The notes under the pieces are model-generated. The model worked only from the letters and a program-made list of their open reading frames with translations, was not told where the DNA came from and made no database searches. 64,000 nucleotides of DNA from Dyadobacter sp. (GTDB lineage Bacteria; Bacteroidota; Bacteroidia; Cytophagales; Spirosomataceae): contig NZ_JAGIAS010000002.1 in assembly GCF_017744695.1 (NCBI RefSeq), positions 434,001-498,000 on the forward strand, read 5' to 3'. The translations under genes and the position numbers were made by a program. This document shows positions 32,127 to 41,393 of this stretch, one piece after another (the stretch's first letter is position 1; the number at the start of each line of letters is the position of its first letter).

Positions 32127-34754
32127 TCAATCGGTACGAAGGCTTTTTACGGGGTTCATCAGAGCGGCTTTAAGGCTCTGAAAACTGACTGTCAGCAATG
32201 TGATCGCCAACGCGCCCAGGCCTGTCCATACGAATACCGACCAGGGAAGCCGGGTATGGTATTCGTATTTTTGCAGCCAGGATGTCAGGATGTAATAGGC
32301 TACCGGCGACGCGATGACCATCGCCACGACTACCAGCACAGCAAAATCACGCGAGAGCAATGTCCAAACGCTCCATACCGAAGCGCCGAGTACCTTCCTG
32401 ACACCAATTTCCCTCGTCCGCTGTGCGGCTACGAACGACGCCAGCCCGAACAACCCCAGGCAGGAGATGAACGCTGCCAATACCGTAAAGAAACCGGCCA
32501 ACTGGCCAATACGCTCCTCTGCGCGGAATTTCGTTTCGTACACCTGGTCCAGGAAACGGTAGTCGAACGGCACGGCCGGGGCATATTTCCGAAATACCTT
32601 TTCGACCTTCGCGAGTGCGCCTGATACGCTCATACCCGGGCGTAAGCGCATTGTGACCACGTACGCCGGCCATGGCGCGATGTAGTATATAGCATGCTGC
32701 ACCGGCTCGTAGGGTGACTCCATCACCATACCTTCCACCACCCCGACGACATGCAATGGCTGCTTGCCCCAGATAACCGTCTCGCCGACGGGATTTTTCA
32801 AGCCCATGAATCGAACCGCCTCCTCATTCAGAATTACCGCAAGTTTATCGGTAGCATATTCGCGCGAGAAATCTCTCCCTTGCTTGATTTTCCAGCCTAC
32901 CGTCTTCCCGAACTCTTCCGTGACGCCAAATGTCACGAAAGGTCTGTCGCGGTTCATGTCCTTTCCGCGCCAGGTGAAACCGGTTTCGTTCTGTCGTTTC
33001 TCGGTAAGCGGTGTGGTGGTTTTGGTGACTTCCACAATCGCGCCGGTTTCCAGCAGCTCGTTCCGGAACGGTTCGAAGTGGTTATGGATATCCAGTGTAG
33101 GCATATCGATCATCACCAGGCCCGTCCGATCGTAACCCACCGGGCGATCTTTGGTATAATGTATTTGCCTGAAAACCATTACGGTACCGATGATCAGCGT
33201 CACAGAGACGGTAAACTGCACAACCACCAGCACCTGCCGGGGAATGTATGCCAACCGTCCCGCGCGAAAGGTACCTTTAAGCACGTTCACCGCCTTGAAC
33301 GACGACAGGTAGAATGCCGGATAACTGCCAGCCAAGAGCCCTGTGAAGACACAAAATGCCAGCGTCAATGCCCAAAATACCGGGTTGTCCCAGAGAATGG
33401 CCATTCTTTTATCTGCCATATCATTGAAATACGGCATCGCAAGCTGTGCAAGTGCAACGGCGATGACGAAAGCGATAAACACCACCAGAAACGACTCGCT
33501 GAAAAACTGCCCGACCAACTGGCCCCGCAATGATCCTACCGCCTTCCGCACGCCCACCTCACGCGCACGCTTCTCCGAACGCGCGGTGCTGAGATTCATA
33601 AAATTAATGCATGCCAGCAACAGCACGAATGCGCCTACAATCCCGAATAGCCAGACGTACTGGATGCGCCCCCCGGTGTTGAACCCATTTTCCCAATTGG
33701 AATACAAATGCCACCGGTCCATGGGATGAAGGAATACCAGCGCCTGGGTGTCGCGATCGGTCCCGGTGAGCTTATTGAGCCTCGCCGGTGCAATGGCAGA
33801 CGAAACCGGTTTGAGCTCCGCACGGTCGGCGAGCTGTACAAAAACCTCGGTGAAGTTATTGTTCCATTGATCCTTGTTTCTACTCCCATAGGCGACACGC
33901 GTAATGTACAGTTCCCAGGGTGCGACGAACGACATGCCGGCGAACGTCGTGTTGTGCGGCAGGTCGCGGTACACGCCGGTAACCTTGACCGCCAGCTCGT
34001 TATCGATCTTCAACACCTTGTTGAGCGCATCGCCTTCGCCGAATAACGCGCGAGCTGTCGATTCGGATAATAGTACCGATGCCGGGTCCGATAGCCCGGC
34101 CCTGCTGCCGCCGACCATTTCGAGCGACAACATTTCCGCTACACCCGGCTCCATAAACCGGCCGCGCTTGTTAAATTTCAGGTCTTTGAAGGAAAGAATG
34201 TGGCTTTCCTCCATCGTGCTGCTCACAATATGCCGGAAATACCCGCCATACGATAACCTCAGTTCCTTCCCCATCGGCGCGGGCACCGACTGCTGCGTCG
34301 AAATAATGCCTCCCAGGTTCTGGGTTTGCATTACCTGCGCAATGCGCGTGTGATGCGGGAATGACCGGTTGAAGGAAAGCTCGTCATAAAGCCAAAGGCC
34401 GATCAACATCGCCACGGCCATGCCGCTTGCGAGCCCTGTGATGTTGATAAACGAGTACATTTTGTTTTTGGCAAGATTCCGCCGGGCGACTTTGAAATAG
34501 TTGCTGATCATGGTCATACTGAATTGGGAAGATCCGGAATATTGTCTGGTCCTGCTGCGACGGCGAACAAACGGCGGCAGCACGGAAAATACATTAAGTA
34601 TATAGCGCAGCGTGGCCTGGAAACGCCCGTTTCGGGCATACCAGTAGTCGTAGAGCTCGTCGAGGTCACCACCGACTTCCTCGCGGGTTTCTTCGGGATG
34701 CAGCCATTCGAACAGCCGCCGTGCCCAACGGGGCGGAACAGGGGGATTTTTCAT
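32127..34754 (-). CDS. MacB/FtsX-type ABC permease with N-terminal prefix domain
   Basis: 875 aa. The first about 65 residues form a permease-prefix domain (PRWARRLFEWLHPEETREEVGGDLDELY), then TM1 near residue 105, a long periplasmic MacB-core domain, an FtsX block of three helices, a second periplasmic domain and a second FtsX block. This duplicated layout is typical of Bacteroidota permeases linked to PadR regulators; no ATPase is in the window. Likely lipid- or toxin-related mechanotransmission or export. It overlaps the PadR stop by 4 nt (ATGA). Confidence 0.92.
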   Translation of the reverse strand: MKNPPVPPRWARRLFEWLHPEETREEVGGDLDELYDYWYARNGRFQATLRYILNVFSVLPPFVRRRSRTRQYSGSSQFSMTMISNYFKVARRNLAKNKMYSFINITGLASGMAVAMLIGLWLYDELSFNRSFPHHTRIAQVMQTQNLGGIISTQQSVPAPMGKELRLSYGGYFRHIVSSTMEESHILSFKDLKFNKRGRFMEPGVAEMLSLEMVGGSRAGLSDPASVLLSESTARALFGEGDALNKVLKIDNELAVKVTGVYRDLPHNTTFAGMSFVAPWELYITRVAYGSRNKDQWNNNFTEVFVQLADRAELKPVSSAIAPARLNKLTGTDRDTQALVFLHPMDRWHLYSNWENGFNTGGRIQYVWLFGIVGAFVLLLACINFMNLSTARSEKRAREVGVRKAVGSLRGQLVGQFFSESFLVVFIAFVIAVALAQLAMPYFNDMADKRMAILWDNPVFWALTLAFCVFTGLLAGSYPAFYLSSFKAVNVLKGTFRAGRLAYIPRQVLVVVQFTVSVTLIIGTVMVFRQIHYTKDRPVGYDRTGLVMIDMPTLDIHNHFEPFRNELLETGAIVEVTKTTTPLTEKRQNETGFTWRGKDMNRDRPFVTFGVTEEFGKTVGWKIKQGRDFSREYATDKLAVILNEEAVRFMGLKNPVGETVIWGKQPLHVVGVVEGMVMESPYEPVQHAIYYIAPWPAYVVTMRLRPGMSVSGALAKVEKVFRKYAPAVPFDYRFLDQVYETKFRAEERIGQLAGFFTVLAAFISCLGLFGLASFVAAQRTREIGVRKVLGASVWSVWTLLSRDFAVLVVVAMVIASPVAYYILTSWLQKYEYHTRLPWSVFVWTGLGALAITLLTVSFQSLKAALMNPVKSLRTD

Positions 34755-35089
34755 GGTTTTCCCAATGCCAGGGTATGCGGTGGTATTTGCTTCCAGAGCT
34801 CGGCACGGACCTGCTGAACTTCCTGGATTGCCCGGCTACCCAATGCGGTTATCCGGAAGAGCCGCTTCCGCCTGCCGCCACGCTGCGTGGTGGCCCCACC
34901 CAGCTCTGAGCGCACAAAGCCTTTCTCTTCCAGACGAATGAGCGTGTTATGAACGGTGCCGAAAGCCACCAATCTGCCCATTGTCTGCTCAATTTCCTGG
35001 CTGATCGTCACGCCATAGGCCTCTCCATCGAGTACGGCGACCATGAGCAGCACGATTTCTTCAAATTCTCCCAGATAAGTCCTTCTCAT
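34751..35089 (-). CDS. PadR-family transcriptional regulator
   Basis: 112 aa with a winged helix: LGEFEEIVLLMVAVLDGEAYGVTISQEIE (about 5-33) and LIRLEEKGFVRSELGG, the PadR pattern for an effector-sensing repressor. It overlaps the permease start by 4 nt, so it is coupled and presumably controls it. A candidate operator lies 25 nt upstream (35115-35134). Confidence 0.9.
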   Translation of the reverse strand: MRRTYLGEFEEIVLLMVAVLDGEAYGVTISQEIEQTMGRLVAFGTVHNTLIRLEEKGFVRSELGGATTQRGGRRKRLFRITALGSRAIQEVQQVRAELWKQIPPHTLALGKP

Positions 35090-35114
35090 AAAATGGAAAC
35101 GGGTTTATTTGTTT

Positions 35115-35134
35115 ACATTTTATCGTACAAATGT
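35115..35134. promoter_or_regulatory. PadR-operator-like dyad
   Basis: ACATTT (35115-35120) and AAATGT (35129-35134) are perfect inverted repeats around an 8-bp spacer TATCGTAC. PadR-type repressors commonly use ATGT/ACAT dyads. It starts 25 nt before the PadR start codon. The rest of 35135-35387 holds the next element only. Confidence 0.4.
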
Positions 35135-35207
35135 CGCGCCAGTTGAGCAAAAACAATACAAAAGCCTAAAAATCAAATACTTAACCAAGATTCAACACAA
35201 TTTTAGT

Positions 35208-35244
35208 TGTCCGTTTGCGGACATTCCTGAAACCTGCCGGACAA
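35208..35244. promoter_or_regulatory. CGGACA repeat cluster upstream of response regulator gene
   Basis: TGTCCG (35208-35213) and CGGACA (35218-35223) form a perfect 6-4-6 dyad, and a further CGGACA lies at 35239-35244, exactly 21 bp from the second. It is about 145 nt ahead of the response regulator start at 35388. This could be a regulator binding site or a structured leader. Confidence 0.35.
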
Positions 35245-35387
35245 CGGAGAAGCTGCCCGAACTACCGAAGCGGGCGAAAAATCATGCTGCATGCGTGATG
35301 TGTGGCCATTTTAGCCCCGAGGTTTATTTGCAGAACCGCGGGAAATGTTGCGATATTGCCGTTGATTATATTCTCGACGTTCGATAA

Positions 35388-36017
35388 ATGATGAAAATAT
35401 TAATAGCCGACGACCATTCACTGGTACGTTACGGGCTTAAATTAGCACTTCACAACCATTTCAAAGACAGCCAGATCGACGAAAGCTGGGACGGAGCGTC
35501 GGTCAAGGCGCAGTTTGCCGTGCATGCCTACGACCTGCTCCTGCTGGACCTGAATATGCCGGAAACGGACTCTACCCTCCTGCTGCAATGGATCCTGGAA
35601 TTTCATGTGAATACCAAAGTACTCGTGGTCTCCATGAATGATGAAAGCATTTTCGGGAAACGTTCGCTGCAACAGGGCGCACATGGTTACCTGGAAAAGG
35701 ATTCTTCGCCGGAGGAACTTCTGAAAGCGGTGACGACCATCATGAACGGAAAACGCTATGCGAGCCCTAACCTCGCCACCATCCTGATCAACGACACGCT
35801 AACAGGCAAATCGGGCAATCCTTTCGACCGGCTTACTACCCGGGAGTTTCAGGTAGCGATTTATCTCGCCAAGGATTACTCCGTGACGCAGATCAGCGAA
35901 CTTCTACAAGTTCAATATACGTCGGTGAATACATTCAAGCGAAGAATATTCAAGAAGCTCAATATTGAAAACAAGAGTGCGCTAGTCAGGCTGGCAGATG
36001 CCTATAACCTCGGTTGA
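35388..36017 (+). CDS. LuxR/NarL-type response regulator
   Basis: 209 aa. Receiver domain: ILIADDHSLVRYGL, phospho-Asp in LLLLDLNMPE (about D53), Thr/Ser and Lys in VSMNDE and LEKDSS. A LuxR HTH near the end (TTREFQVAIYLAKDYSVTQISELLQVQYTSVNTFKRRIFKKLNIE) shows the family's DNA-contacting helix. One of four related regulators in 35-43 kb. Start ATGATGAAA at 35388. It overlaps the convergent kinase gene by 36 bp, which may be its partner. Confidence 0.92.
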   Translation: MMKILIADDHSLVRYGLKLALHNHFKDSQIDESWDGASVKAQFAVHAYDLLLLDLNMPETDSTLLLQWILEFHVNTKVLVVSMNDESIFGKRSLQQGAHGYLEKDSSPEELLKAVTTIMNGKRYASPNLATILINDTLTGKSGNPFDRLTTREFQVAIYLAKDYSVTQISELLQVQYTSVNTFKRRIFKKLNIENKSALVRLADAYNLG

Positions 36018-36872
36018 ATGCAGCCGGGCGGTAAATGGGCTGTGCAATACCAGCCCTTCTATACGTACGGATGTACCCGCTCCCTGGCTGCTTTTGACAG
36101 ACATCGTGAAGCCGAGCGTGTGCGCGAAATCTGCGATTAGCTGATAGCCTAGCCGGCTATTGGGTTCCACCGGCGCATTGACCACCGGATTGGACAGCCG
36201 CCGCCGGATTTTTTGCAGCTCGCTGGGCAGCATCCCGCTTCCATTGTCGGAAACAGACAGCACGGGGCCGTTTTCAGTTTGGGTAAAAGCCAGCCTTACT
36301 TCCCCGCCGCGTGTGTGCTTGTTGGCGTTATCGATCAGGTTTCGCAGGATAGCTTTCAGAATATCACGGTTGGTATAAACGAAAACATCTTCCTCGCTCT
36401 CCACCACCAGCACATTCTTGTTGAGCAGCACCATATCTTCAAAAAACTGCTCCAATTCCCCCGCCAGCTCGTTGAACGAAAACGAGTGCTGCGCAGGATG
36501 AAAGTTTTCGTGCTGCGATCGGGCCCAGAGGTTGACCTCCTTCACAAATGCATGGATATTACCGGTTGCCTTCTTGATTTCCTCCGTACCCGCCTTCACT
36601 TCGGGAAGCTGGTTATTGGCCGCAAAACGCGACACATGTTCGGAAAGGACATTCAGAAAATGCAGGGGCGATTGAAGATCATGGGCGATCATCATCGTAA
36701 TCTTCTGTTTGAGTCCATTGCTGTATTCAAGCCGTCGCGACAGGTCCTCCACCTGTTGTTCCAGTTCCTTTTTAGCCAGATCGAGCCGGAAGTAACGGTC
36801 CCGCACCCACAGAAAAAAAGCCAGCAGCGACACTACTGTCAGAACCATGACACAGATCCATTGCAAGATCAT
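35982..36872 (-). CDS. Sensor histidine kinase, short, no extracellular sensor
   Basis: 296 aa. One N-terminal transmembrane helix (about 4-22), a coiled coil (about 30-50), HisKA H-box MIAHDLQSPLHFLNVL (His about 64), then HATPase N-box ILRNLIDNANKHT (N about 188), G1 VSDNGSGM. It senses via the membrane or cytoplasm, as no periplasmic domain exists. Convergent with a LuxR-type response regulator, overlapping tail-to-tail by 36 bp. Partnership is inferred. Confidence 0.92.
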   Translation of the reverse strand: MILQWICVMVLTVVSLLAFFLWVRDRYFRLDLAKKELEQQVEDLSRRLEYSNGLKQKITMMIAHDLQSPLHFLNVLSEHVSRFAANNQLPEVKAGTEEIKKATGNIHAFVKEVNLWARSQHENFHPAQHSFSFNELAGELEQFFEDMVLLNKNVLVVESEEDVFVYTNRDILKAILRNLIDNANKHTRGGEVRLAFTQTENGPVLSVSDNGSGMLPSELQKIRRRLSNPVVNAPVEPNSRLGYQLIADFAHTLGFTMSVKSSQGAGTSVRIEGLVLHSPFTARLHSTEVIGICQPD

Positions 36873-37147
36873 AATTCACCACCGGGTTAGATTTGGGATT
36901 TTCAGTGAACTTAGTATCGTGAGGGGTGCTATAATTGTTATACAAAGAAATCGCTTTTGTAGTAAATATTGGTACAAAGGGTTAATATTTTTAACACAAT
37001 TTCTACACAAACACTAGAAATAGTAAATAAACCCTTTCACCCATCGCGCCGATCCATTCGTCCATCCCCCATAATCCGGCCTTTGTCATATTTTCCTTTC
37101 AGGCTTGCGTACGTGCAACCATTTTTGTTGCGTCATTTACCAAAACC

Positions 37148-39709
37148 ATGAAAATGCTAAGAATTCTCCTCGTTGTTTCCATCCTTGCCAGCTCACTCCT
37201 ATCACCGGCATTTGCACAGTTCCCCGGCGCAGGAAGCAGCCAGCCCAAAGCCCTGCCGGGAACCGCCGGCGACCAAAGCCCAAAGGGATCGGCCAAGATT
37301 TCCGGTTCCGTTGTAGATTCAGCTTCATCCAAACCAATTGAATTTGTGAGTGTTGCGTTGTACGATAAAGCCAACAACAAGGCGGTCGACGGAACAGTAG
37401 CCGACGAAAAAGGAAAGTTTGCGCTCCATAAGCTCGCTGCCGGCGATTATAAAGTGCTCATCTCGTTCATTGGCTATGCCAACAAGACGATCGACAATGT
37501 CAAGCTTTCGAAAGGCCAGGATGTAGACCTCGGGACGATCAGCCTGGGCTCCAACACCAAAACCCTGAACGAGGTAACCGTTACGGGCCAGGCCGCGCTG
37601 ATCGAAGAAAAGGTGGACAGGCTCGTTTACAATGCAGAAAAAGACATTACGGCGAAAGGTGGCGATGCGACAGACATTTTGCGCAAGGTTCCGCTCCTTA
37701 CCGTGGACCTCGACGGAAACGTTTCGCTTCGTGGCAGCCAGAACATCCGCGTCCTGGTCAACAACAAACCCAGTACCATTATCGCCAACAGCGTGGCCGA
37801 CGCATTGAAGCAAATCCCGGCCGACCAGATTAAATCCGTGGAAGTAATCACGAGCCCGTCCGCGAAATATGACGCGGAAGGTTCCGGCGGGATCATCAAT
37901 ATTATCACCAAAAAGAACTCGCTGCAAGGCCTCAACCTGAATATCGACGCCGGCGTAGGAAATCGCGGCTCGATGCTCGCATTGAATGGTGGTTACCGCA
38001 AAGGAAAGGCCGGTTTCACGATCGGTGGCTTCGGACGGGGCATGTATAACACGGTTACCAAAACATCGCTCGAACAAACCAGCACCGTAGAAAACGTCAC
38101 GACCACCACACGCCAGACCGGCGACGGTTCAAGCCACGGGCTTTTTGGAAACTATAACCTGGGCTTCGACTACGATATTGCCAAAAACCAGAGCCTGACG
38201 GCCGGCGTGAAATACGGTGTACGGAACTTCTCGAACCAGCAGGACCTTGTTACCCTACTCACGAAAACCGGCAACCCGGACGCGCTTTCCGCGCGTAACG
38301 TGGCGGCAGATAACCTTTCGGGAACAGTGGATGTGAATGTCGACTACCTGCATACCTTCAAACCGCAGCAGGAATGGAGCGTTTCGACGCTGTACAGCCG
38401 CAACGACCTTACCAACGATTTCGACGCGGACATTTTTAAAGAAAAGGAACTGACTTCACGGCAGCGCAACCTCAACAAGAGCGTTAACCAGGAATTTACG
38501 CTTCAATCGGATTACCAGACGCCTATCAAGAAAAACCAGATGCTCGAATTCGGCGGAAAAGGCATTTTCCGGGAAGTAAAAAGCAAATACAGCTTCCTGA
38601 CAGCCGAGCCGACAGGCGATTACCGCCCCGAAACCGATCAGCCTGCCGGAGATTTGACTTACCACCAGAACATCGCCGCAGCGTACTCGTCCTATACCTA
38701 TACCACTAAAAAGCGCTATACACTGAAAGGTGGTTTGCGGTACGAACACACGTTTATCGATGCGAGCACCAACGAGGGTGTCGTGGGTGTGGGTAACTAC
38801 GGCGTGCTTGTACCGAGCGTGAATGCTTCAAAGACATTTAAGGGAACAACCGTGAAACTGGGCTACAACCGACGCATCCAGCGCCCGGGCCTTCAACAAT
38901 TGAACCCGAACTTCAACTCGGCCAACCCGCAGAATATCACAGTCGGTAACCCGGAACTCCGTCCAGAACTGACCAACAACTACGAGCTCGGCCTGAGCAA
39001 GAATATCAAGAAAACCTACGTGAATGCGACGTTCTTCGGCCGTTTTACCAACAATGCGATCTCGCAGGTGCGCCAGCCTTCGGATTCACTCGCGGGTGCG
39101 ATTGTGACCACGTACGAGAACATTGGTAAACAGCACGCATACGGAGCCAACATTTTCGCCAATATCGCCGCTACTTCCAAGATCAACTTCGGCGTTTTCG
39201 CGAACGTGTTCTATACCAAACTGACCGGCCAGACACTCGGACAAAATGGTATTTCGCAGGAAATCGACAACGACGGTGTGAACGTCAGCGGTGGTATCTT
39301 CTCACAGGCCACTTTCGGAAACGGCTGGGGCGCGCAGGCATTCGGATTCATGCAGGGCCAGCAGATCCAGTTGCAAGGAAAGCAGGGCGGCTTTGGCTTT
39401 TACACAATCGGGGTGAAGAAGGAATTCGCCAACAAAAAGGCCAGCCTCGGACTTGCTGCTGAAAACTTCCTGAGCAAAAGATTTAAAATGCATACCGAAT
39501 TGACTTCCTTGCAGTTCAACCAGGTCAATGATGTATATCTTTACAACCGTGGGTTCCGTCTGACATTTACCTATAAAATCGGTAAAATGACCATGGATCA
39601 GCCGAAAAGAAAGGCCAAGTCTGTCAACAACGACGACGTGAAAAGCGATGGCGGCGGACAACAAGGAGGCGGAGGACAACAAGGAGGTGGCGGAAATGCA
39701 CCCCGCTAG
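37148..39709 (+). CDS. Outer-membrane beta-barrel receptor (TonB-dependent-like)
   Basis: 853 aa. Signal peptide (about 1-24, LLSPAFA-Q). A CarboxypepD_reg-like repeat (about 42-120: ISGSVVDSASSKPIEFVSVALYD...), then a plug domain (about 135-250, with VDRLVYNAEKDITAKGG and DAEGSGGIINIITKK), then a large barrel to the end. The C-terminal tail is GGQQGGGGQQGGGG. It matches the Bacteroidota OMP_b-brl_3 receptor class; the classical TonB box is not obvious. Role: import or adhesion of an unknown ligand. The stop codon lies inside the first of seven 14-bp tandem repeats. Confidence 0.9.
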   Translation: MKMLRILLVVSILASSLLSPAFAQFPGAGSSQPKALPGTAGDQSPKGSAKISGSVVDSASSKPIEFVSVALYDKANNKAVDGTVADEKGKFALHKLAAGDYKVLISFIGYANKTIDNVKLSKGQDVDLGTISLGSNTKTLNEVTVTGQAALIEEKVDRLVYNAEKDITAKGGDATDILRKVPLLTVDLDGNVSLRGSQNIRVLVNNKPSTIIANSVADALKQIPADQIKSVEVITSPSAKYDAEGSGGIINIITKKNSLQGLNLNIDAGVGNRGSMLALNGGYRKGKAGFTIGGFGRGMYNTVTKTSLEQTSTVENVTTTTRQTGDGSSHGLFGNYNLGFDYDIAKNQSLTAGVKYGVRNFSNQQDLVTLLTKTGNPDALSARNVAADNLSGTVDVNVDYLHTFKPQQEWSVSTLYSRNDLTNDFDADIFKEKELTSRQRNLNKSVNQEFTLQSDYQTPIKKNQMLEFGGKGIFREVKSKYSFLTAEPTGDYRPETDQPAGDLTYHQNIAAAYSSYTYTTKKRYTLKGGLRYEHTFIDASTNEGVVGVGNYGVLVPSVNASKTFKGTTVKLGYNRRIQRPGLQQLNPNFNSANPQNITVGNPELRPELTNNYELGLSKNIKKTYVNATFFGRFTNNAISQVRQPSDSLAGAIVTTYENIGKQHAYGANIFANIAATSKINFGVFANVFYTKLTGQTLGQNGISQEIDNDGVNVSGGIFSQATFGNGWGAQAFGFMQGQQIQLQGKQGGFGFYTIGVKKEFANKKASLGLAAENFLSKRFKMHTELTSLQFNQVNDVYLYNRGFRLTFTYKIGKMTMDQPKRKAKSVNNDDVKSDGGGQQGGGGQQGGGGNAPR

Positions 39710-39795
39710 GCGCACCCCGCTAGGCGCACCCCGCTAGGCGCACCCCGCTAGGCGCACCCCGCTAGGCGCGCCCCGCTAGGCGCGCCCCGCCAGGC
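39698..39795 (+). repeat. Seven tandem 14-bp repeats across the receptor stop codon
   Basis: Consensus GCACCCCGCTAGGC, units at 39698, 39712, 39726, 39740, 39754, 39768 and 39782. The first five are identical; the sixth has GCGCCCC, the seventh also C for T. The receptor's TAG (39707-39709) lies in unit 1, so copy-number change leaves the protein unchanged, but 14 is not a multiple of 3. Confidence 0.95.
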
Positions 39796-39854
39796 GCATG
39801 CCAGATTCAATGAAACTTACACAAGCCTGTTTAAACTCAAATACAAACTTCGGT

Positions 39855-40571
39855 ATGAAAACAAACAAACTAATTTGGACAATGGCGGTGACACTCGTCT
39901 CCGCTGCCTCTTACGCGCAGACTGTGGATGAAATCGTGGACAAACACGTCGCCGCCCTCGGCGGGCTCGACAAAATCAAGGCCGTCAATACGGTGGTCAC
40001 CGATCGTTCGCTGGCCGTACAAGGCATGGAAATACCGAACAAAACGACGCTGGTAGTAGGCAAATCCGTTCGCAACGAATCTACCGTAATGGGCAATACG
40101 ATGGTCCAGGTAGTGGATAACGGCCAGGGATGGATGATCCGCCCGACCATGATGGGCGGTACCGGGGAACCGGAAGACATGCCGGCCGACCAATTGAAAC
40201 AACAATTGAGCTCACTCGATCCATTCGGCGGCCTCGTCAATTATAAGGAAAAAGGCAATAAGGTAGAACTCGTAGGCAAGGAATCCGTTGACAAGAAAGA
40301 CGTTTTCCACCTGAAACTCACCACGAGCGACGGCCAGGTAATCGATGAATTTGTGGATGCGGGCACCTATCTGGTGACCAAAGTAAAAGTATCGATGAAT
40401 GGCAATGAAGGTGAAATCGACCTTTCGGATTACAAAGAGGTAGACGGTGTGAAATTTGAGAATACGATGGAGATCAGCAACCCGCAAATGGGCACCATGT
40501 CGTTCATTACCAACAAAATAACAGTAAATACACCAGTGGATCCGGCGATATTCAAGAAGCCGGCGAAATAG
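39855..40571 (+). CDS. LolA-like/outer-membrane lipoprotein-sorting-type exported protein
   Basis: About 238 aa from ATG 39855, which begins a clear signal peptide MKTNKLIWTMAVTLVSAASYA-Q; the longer frame from 39798 is rejected. Composition and strand pattern fit the LolA/LolB-like half-barrel (VDEIVDKHVAALGGLDKIKAVNTVVTD, then KGKNKVELVGKE, VDAGTYLVTKVKVSMNG). Likely periplasmic and hydrophobe-binding. Start 60 nt after the repeat array; probably co-transcribed with the receptor. A true LolA role is not shown. Confidence 0.75.
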   Translation: MKTNKLIWTMAVTLVSAASYAQTVDEIVDKHVAALGGLDKIKAVNTVVTDRSLAVQGMEIPNKTTLVVGKSVRNESTVMGNTMVQVVDNGQGWMIRPTMMGGTGEPEDMPADQLKQQLSSLDPFGGLVNYKEKGNKVELVGKESVDKKDVFHLKLTTSDGQVIDEFVDAGTYLVTKVKVSMNGNEGEIDLSDYKEVDGVKFENTMEISNPQMGTMSFITNKITVNTPVDPAIFKKPAK

Positions 40572-40576
40572 GATTC

Positions 40577-40597
40577 TTGACCGCGTTCGGCGGTCAA
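40577..40597 (+). terminator. Hairpin after LolA-like gene
   Basis: TTGACCGC (40577-40584)/GCGGTCAA (40590-40597), loop GTTCG. Perfect 8-bp stem but only short A/T run after it. Confidence 0.5.
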
Positions 40598-40619
40598 AAC
40601 ACATAACGGCCCCCTACCC

Positions 40620-40649
40620 AATAGCGTTGCTCACCTGAACAACGCTATT
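40620..40649. terminator. Bidirectional terminator containing response regulator stop
   Basis: AATAGCGTTG (40620-40629) pairs with CAACGCTATT (40640-40649), 10 bp, followed by T-run. The minus-strand response regulator's stop codon lies in the loop. Confidence 0.8.
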
Positions 40650-41263
40650 TTTTTTGACAATTCGATCGGGTCCTTTACCTCCATTTTGTCGTAGATACGC
40701 CGTTTGTAGGTGCTGATCGTGTTTTCTTTAAGATTCATGATCGCGGCGATCTCTTTGGTCCATTTGCCTTCCGTCATCAGCTGCATCACGCGCCGCTCGC
40801 GGGGCGAGAGCGAGACGATCGGATTACCGCCCGTGGTGCGGCCGCTTACGTCGGTAAAACTCGAAAGGAAAATCTGCTGGACGTCGTAGCTCACGTAACG
40901 GCCGTGATCGAGGATGGCTTGCACGGCGTTAAGAAACTCCTCCTGCGGCGCCTGCTTGGATATAAACCCATCGGCACCGGCTTGCAGGTACGGCAATGCA
41001 TATACTTTTTCGTCAAATGCGGAATGGATCAGGATCGGCAGGCCCGCTTGCTTCTCCCGCAGCATTTTCATCATCCTGACGTTCTCGCCGCCCGGGATGT
41101 CGATGTCCAGAACGACCAAATCGAAGCGCTCTTGTTCGACGGTCGCGAGTGCCCCCTGGAAAGTCTCGGCATGGCTGACAACGGCTCGCGGGTAGAATTC
41201 GGCAAATACCATTTTGAGCCCCAGCAAAATGAGCGGGTGATCTTCAATACATAAAAATTTCAT
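40631..41263 (-). CDS. LuxR/NarL-type response regulator
   Basis: 210 aa. Receiver: FLCIEDHPLILLGLK, phospho-Asp in LVVLDIDIPGG (about D55), Lys at FISKQAPQ. HTH: LSPRERRVMQLMTEGKWTKEIAAIMNLKENTISTYKRRIYDKM (about 150-195), with the DNA-contact helix in the middle. No adjacent kinase. Part of a cluster with similar regulators at 41394-42023 and 42495-43142. Confidence 0.92.
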   Translation of the reverse strand: MKFLCIEDHPLILLGLKMVFAEFYPRAVVSHAETFQGALATVEQERFDLVVLDIDIPGGENVRMMKMLREKQAGLPILIHSAFDEKVYALPYLQAGADGFISKQAPQEEFLNAVQAILDHGRYVSYDVQQIFLSSFTDVSGRTTGGNPIVSLSPRERRVMQLMTEGKWTKEIAAIMNLKENTISTYKRRIYDKMEVKDPIELSKKIALFR

Positions 41264-41393
41264 AGAAGTGCTAACCGATACAGACAGGGTTTTAATATTA
41301 TTTCGTACAATATTAGAAATATTATCAGAAAAGAGATTCTTGTTATTTTGTAGAAATATATCGAGGTTTCAACGACAGCACTTTATGTATTGA

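Noticed and set aside
35109..35387. 92-aa open frame upstream of the response regulator
   Set aside because: Composition is unlike its neighbours, no domain is seen, and it overlaps promoter-like dyads.
39712..39795. Coding use of the 14-bp repeats
   Set aside because: The array is not a multiple of three in period and contains in-frame TAG codons in its own reading frames, so it is not translated as a repeat protein.
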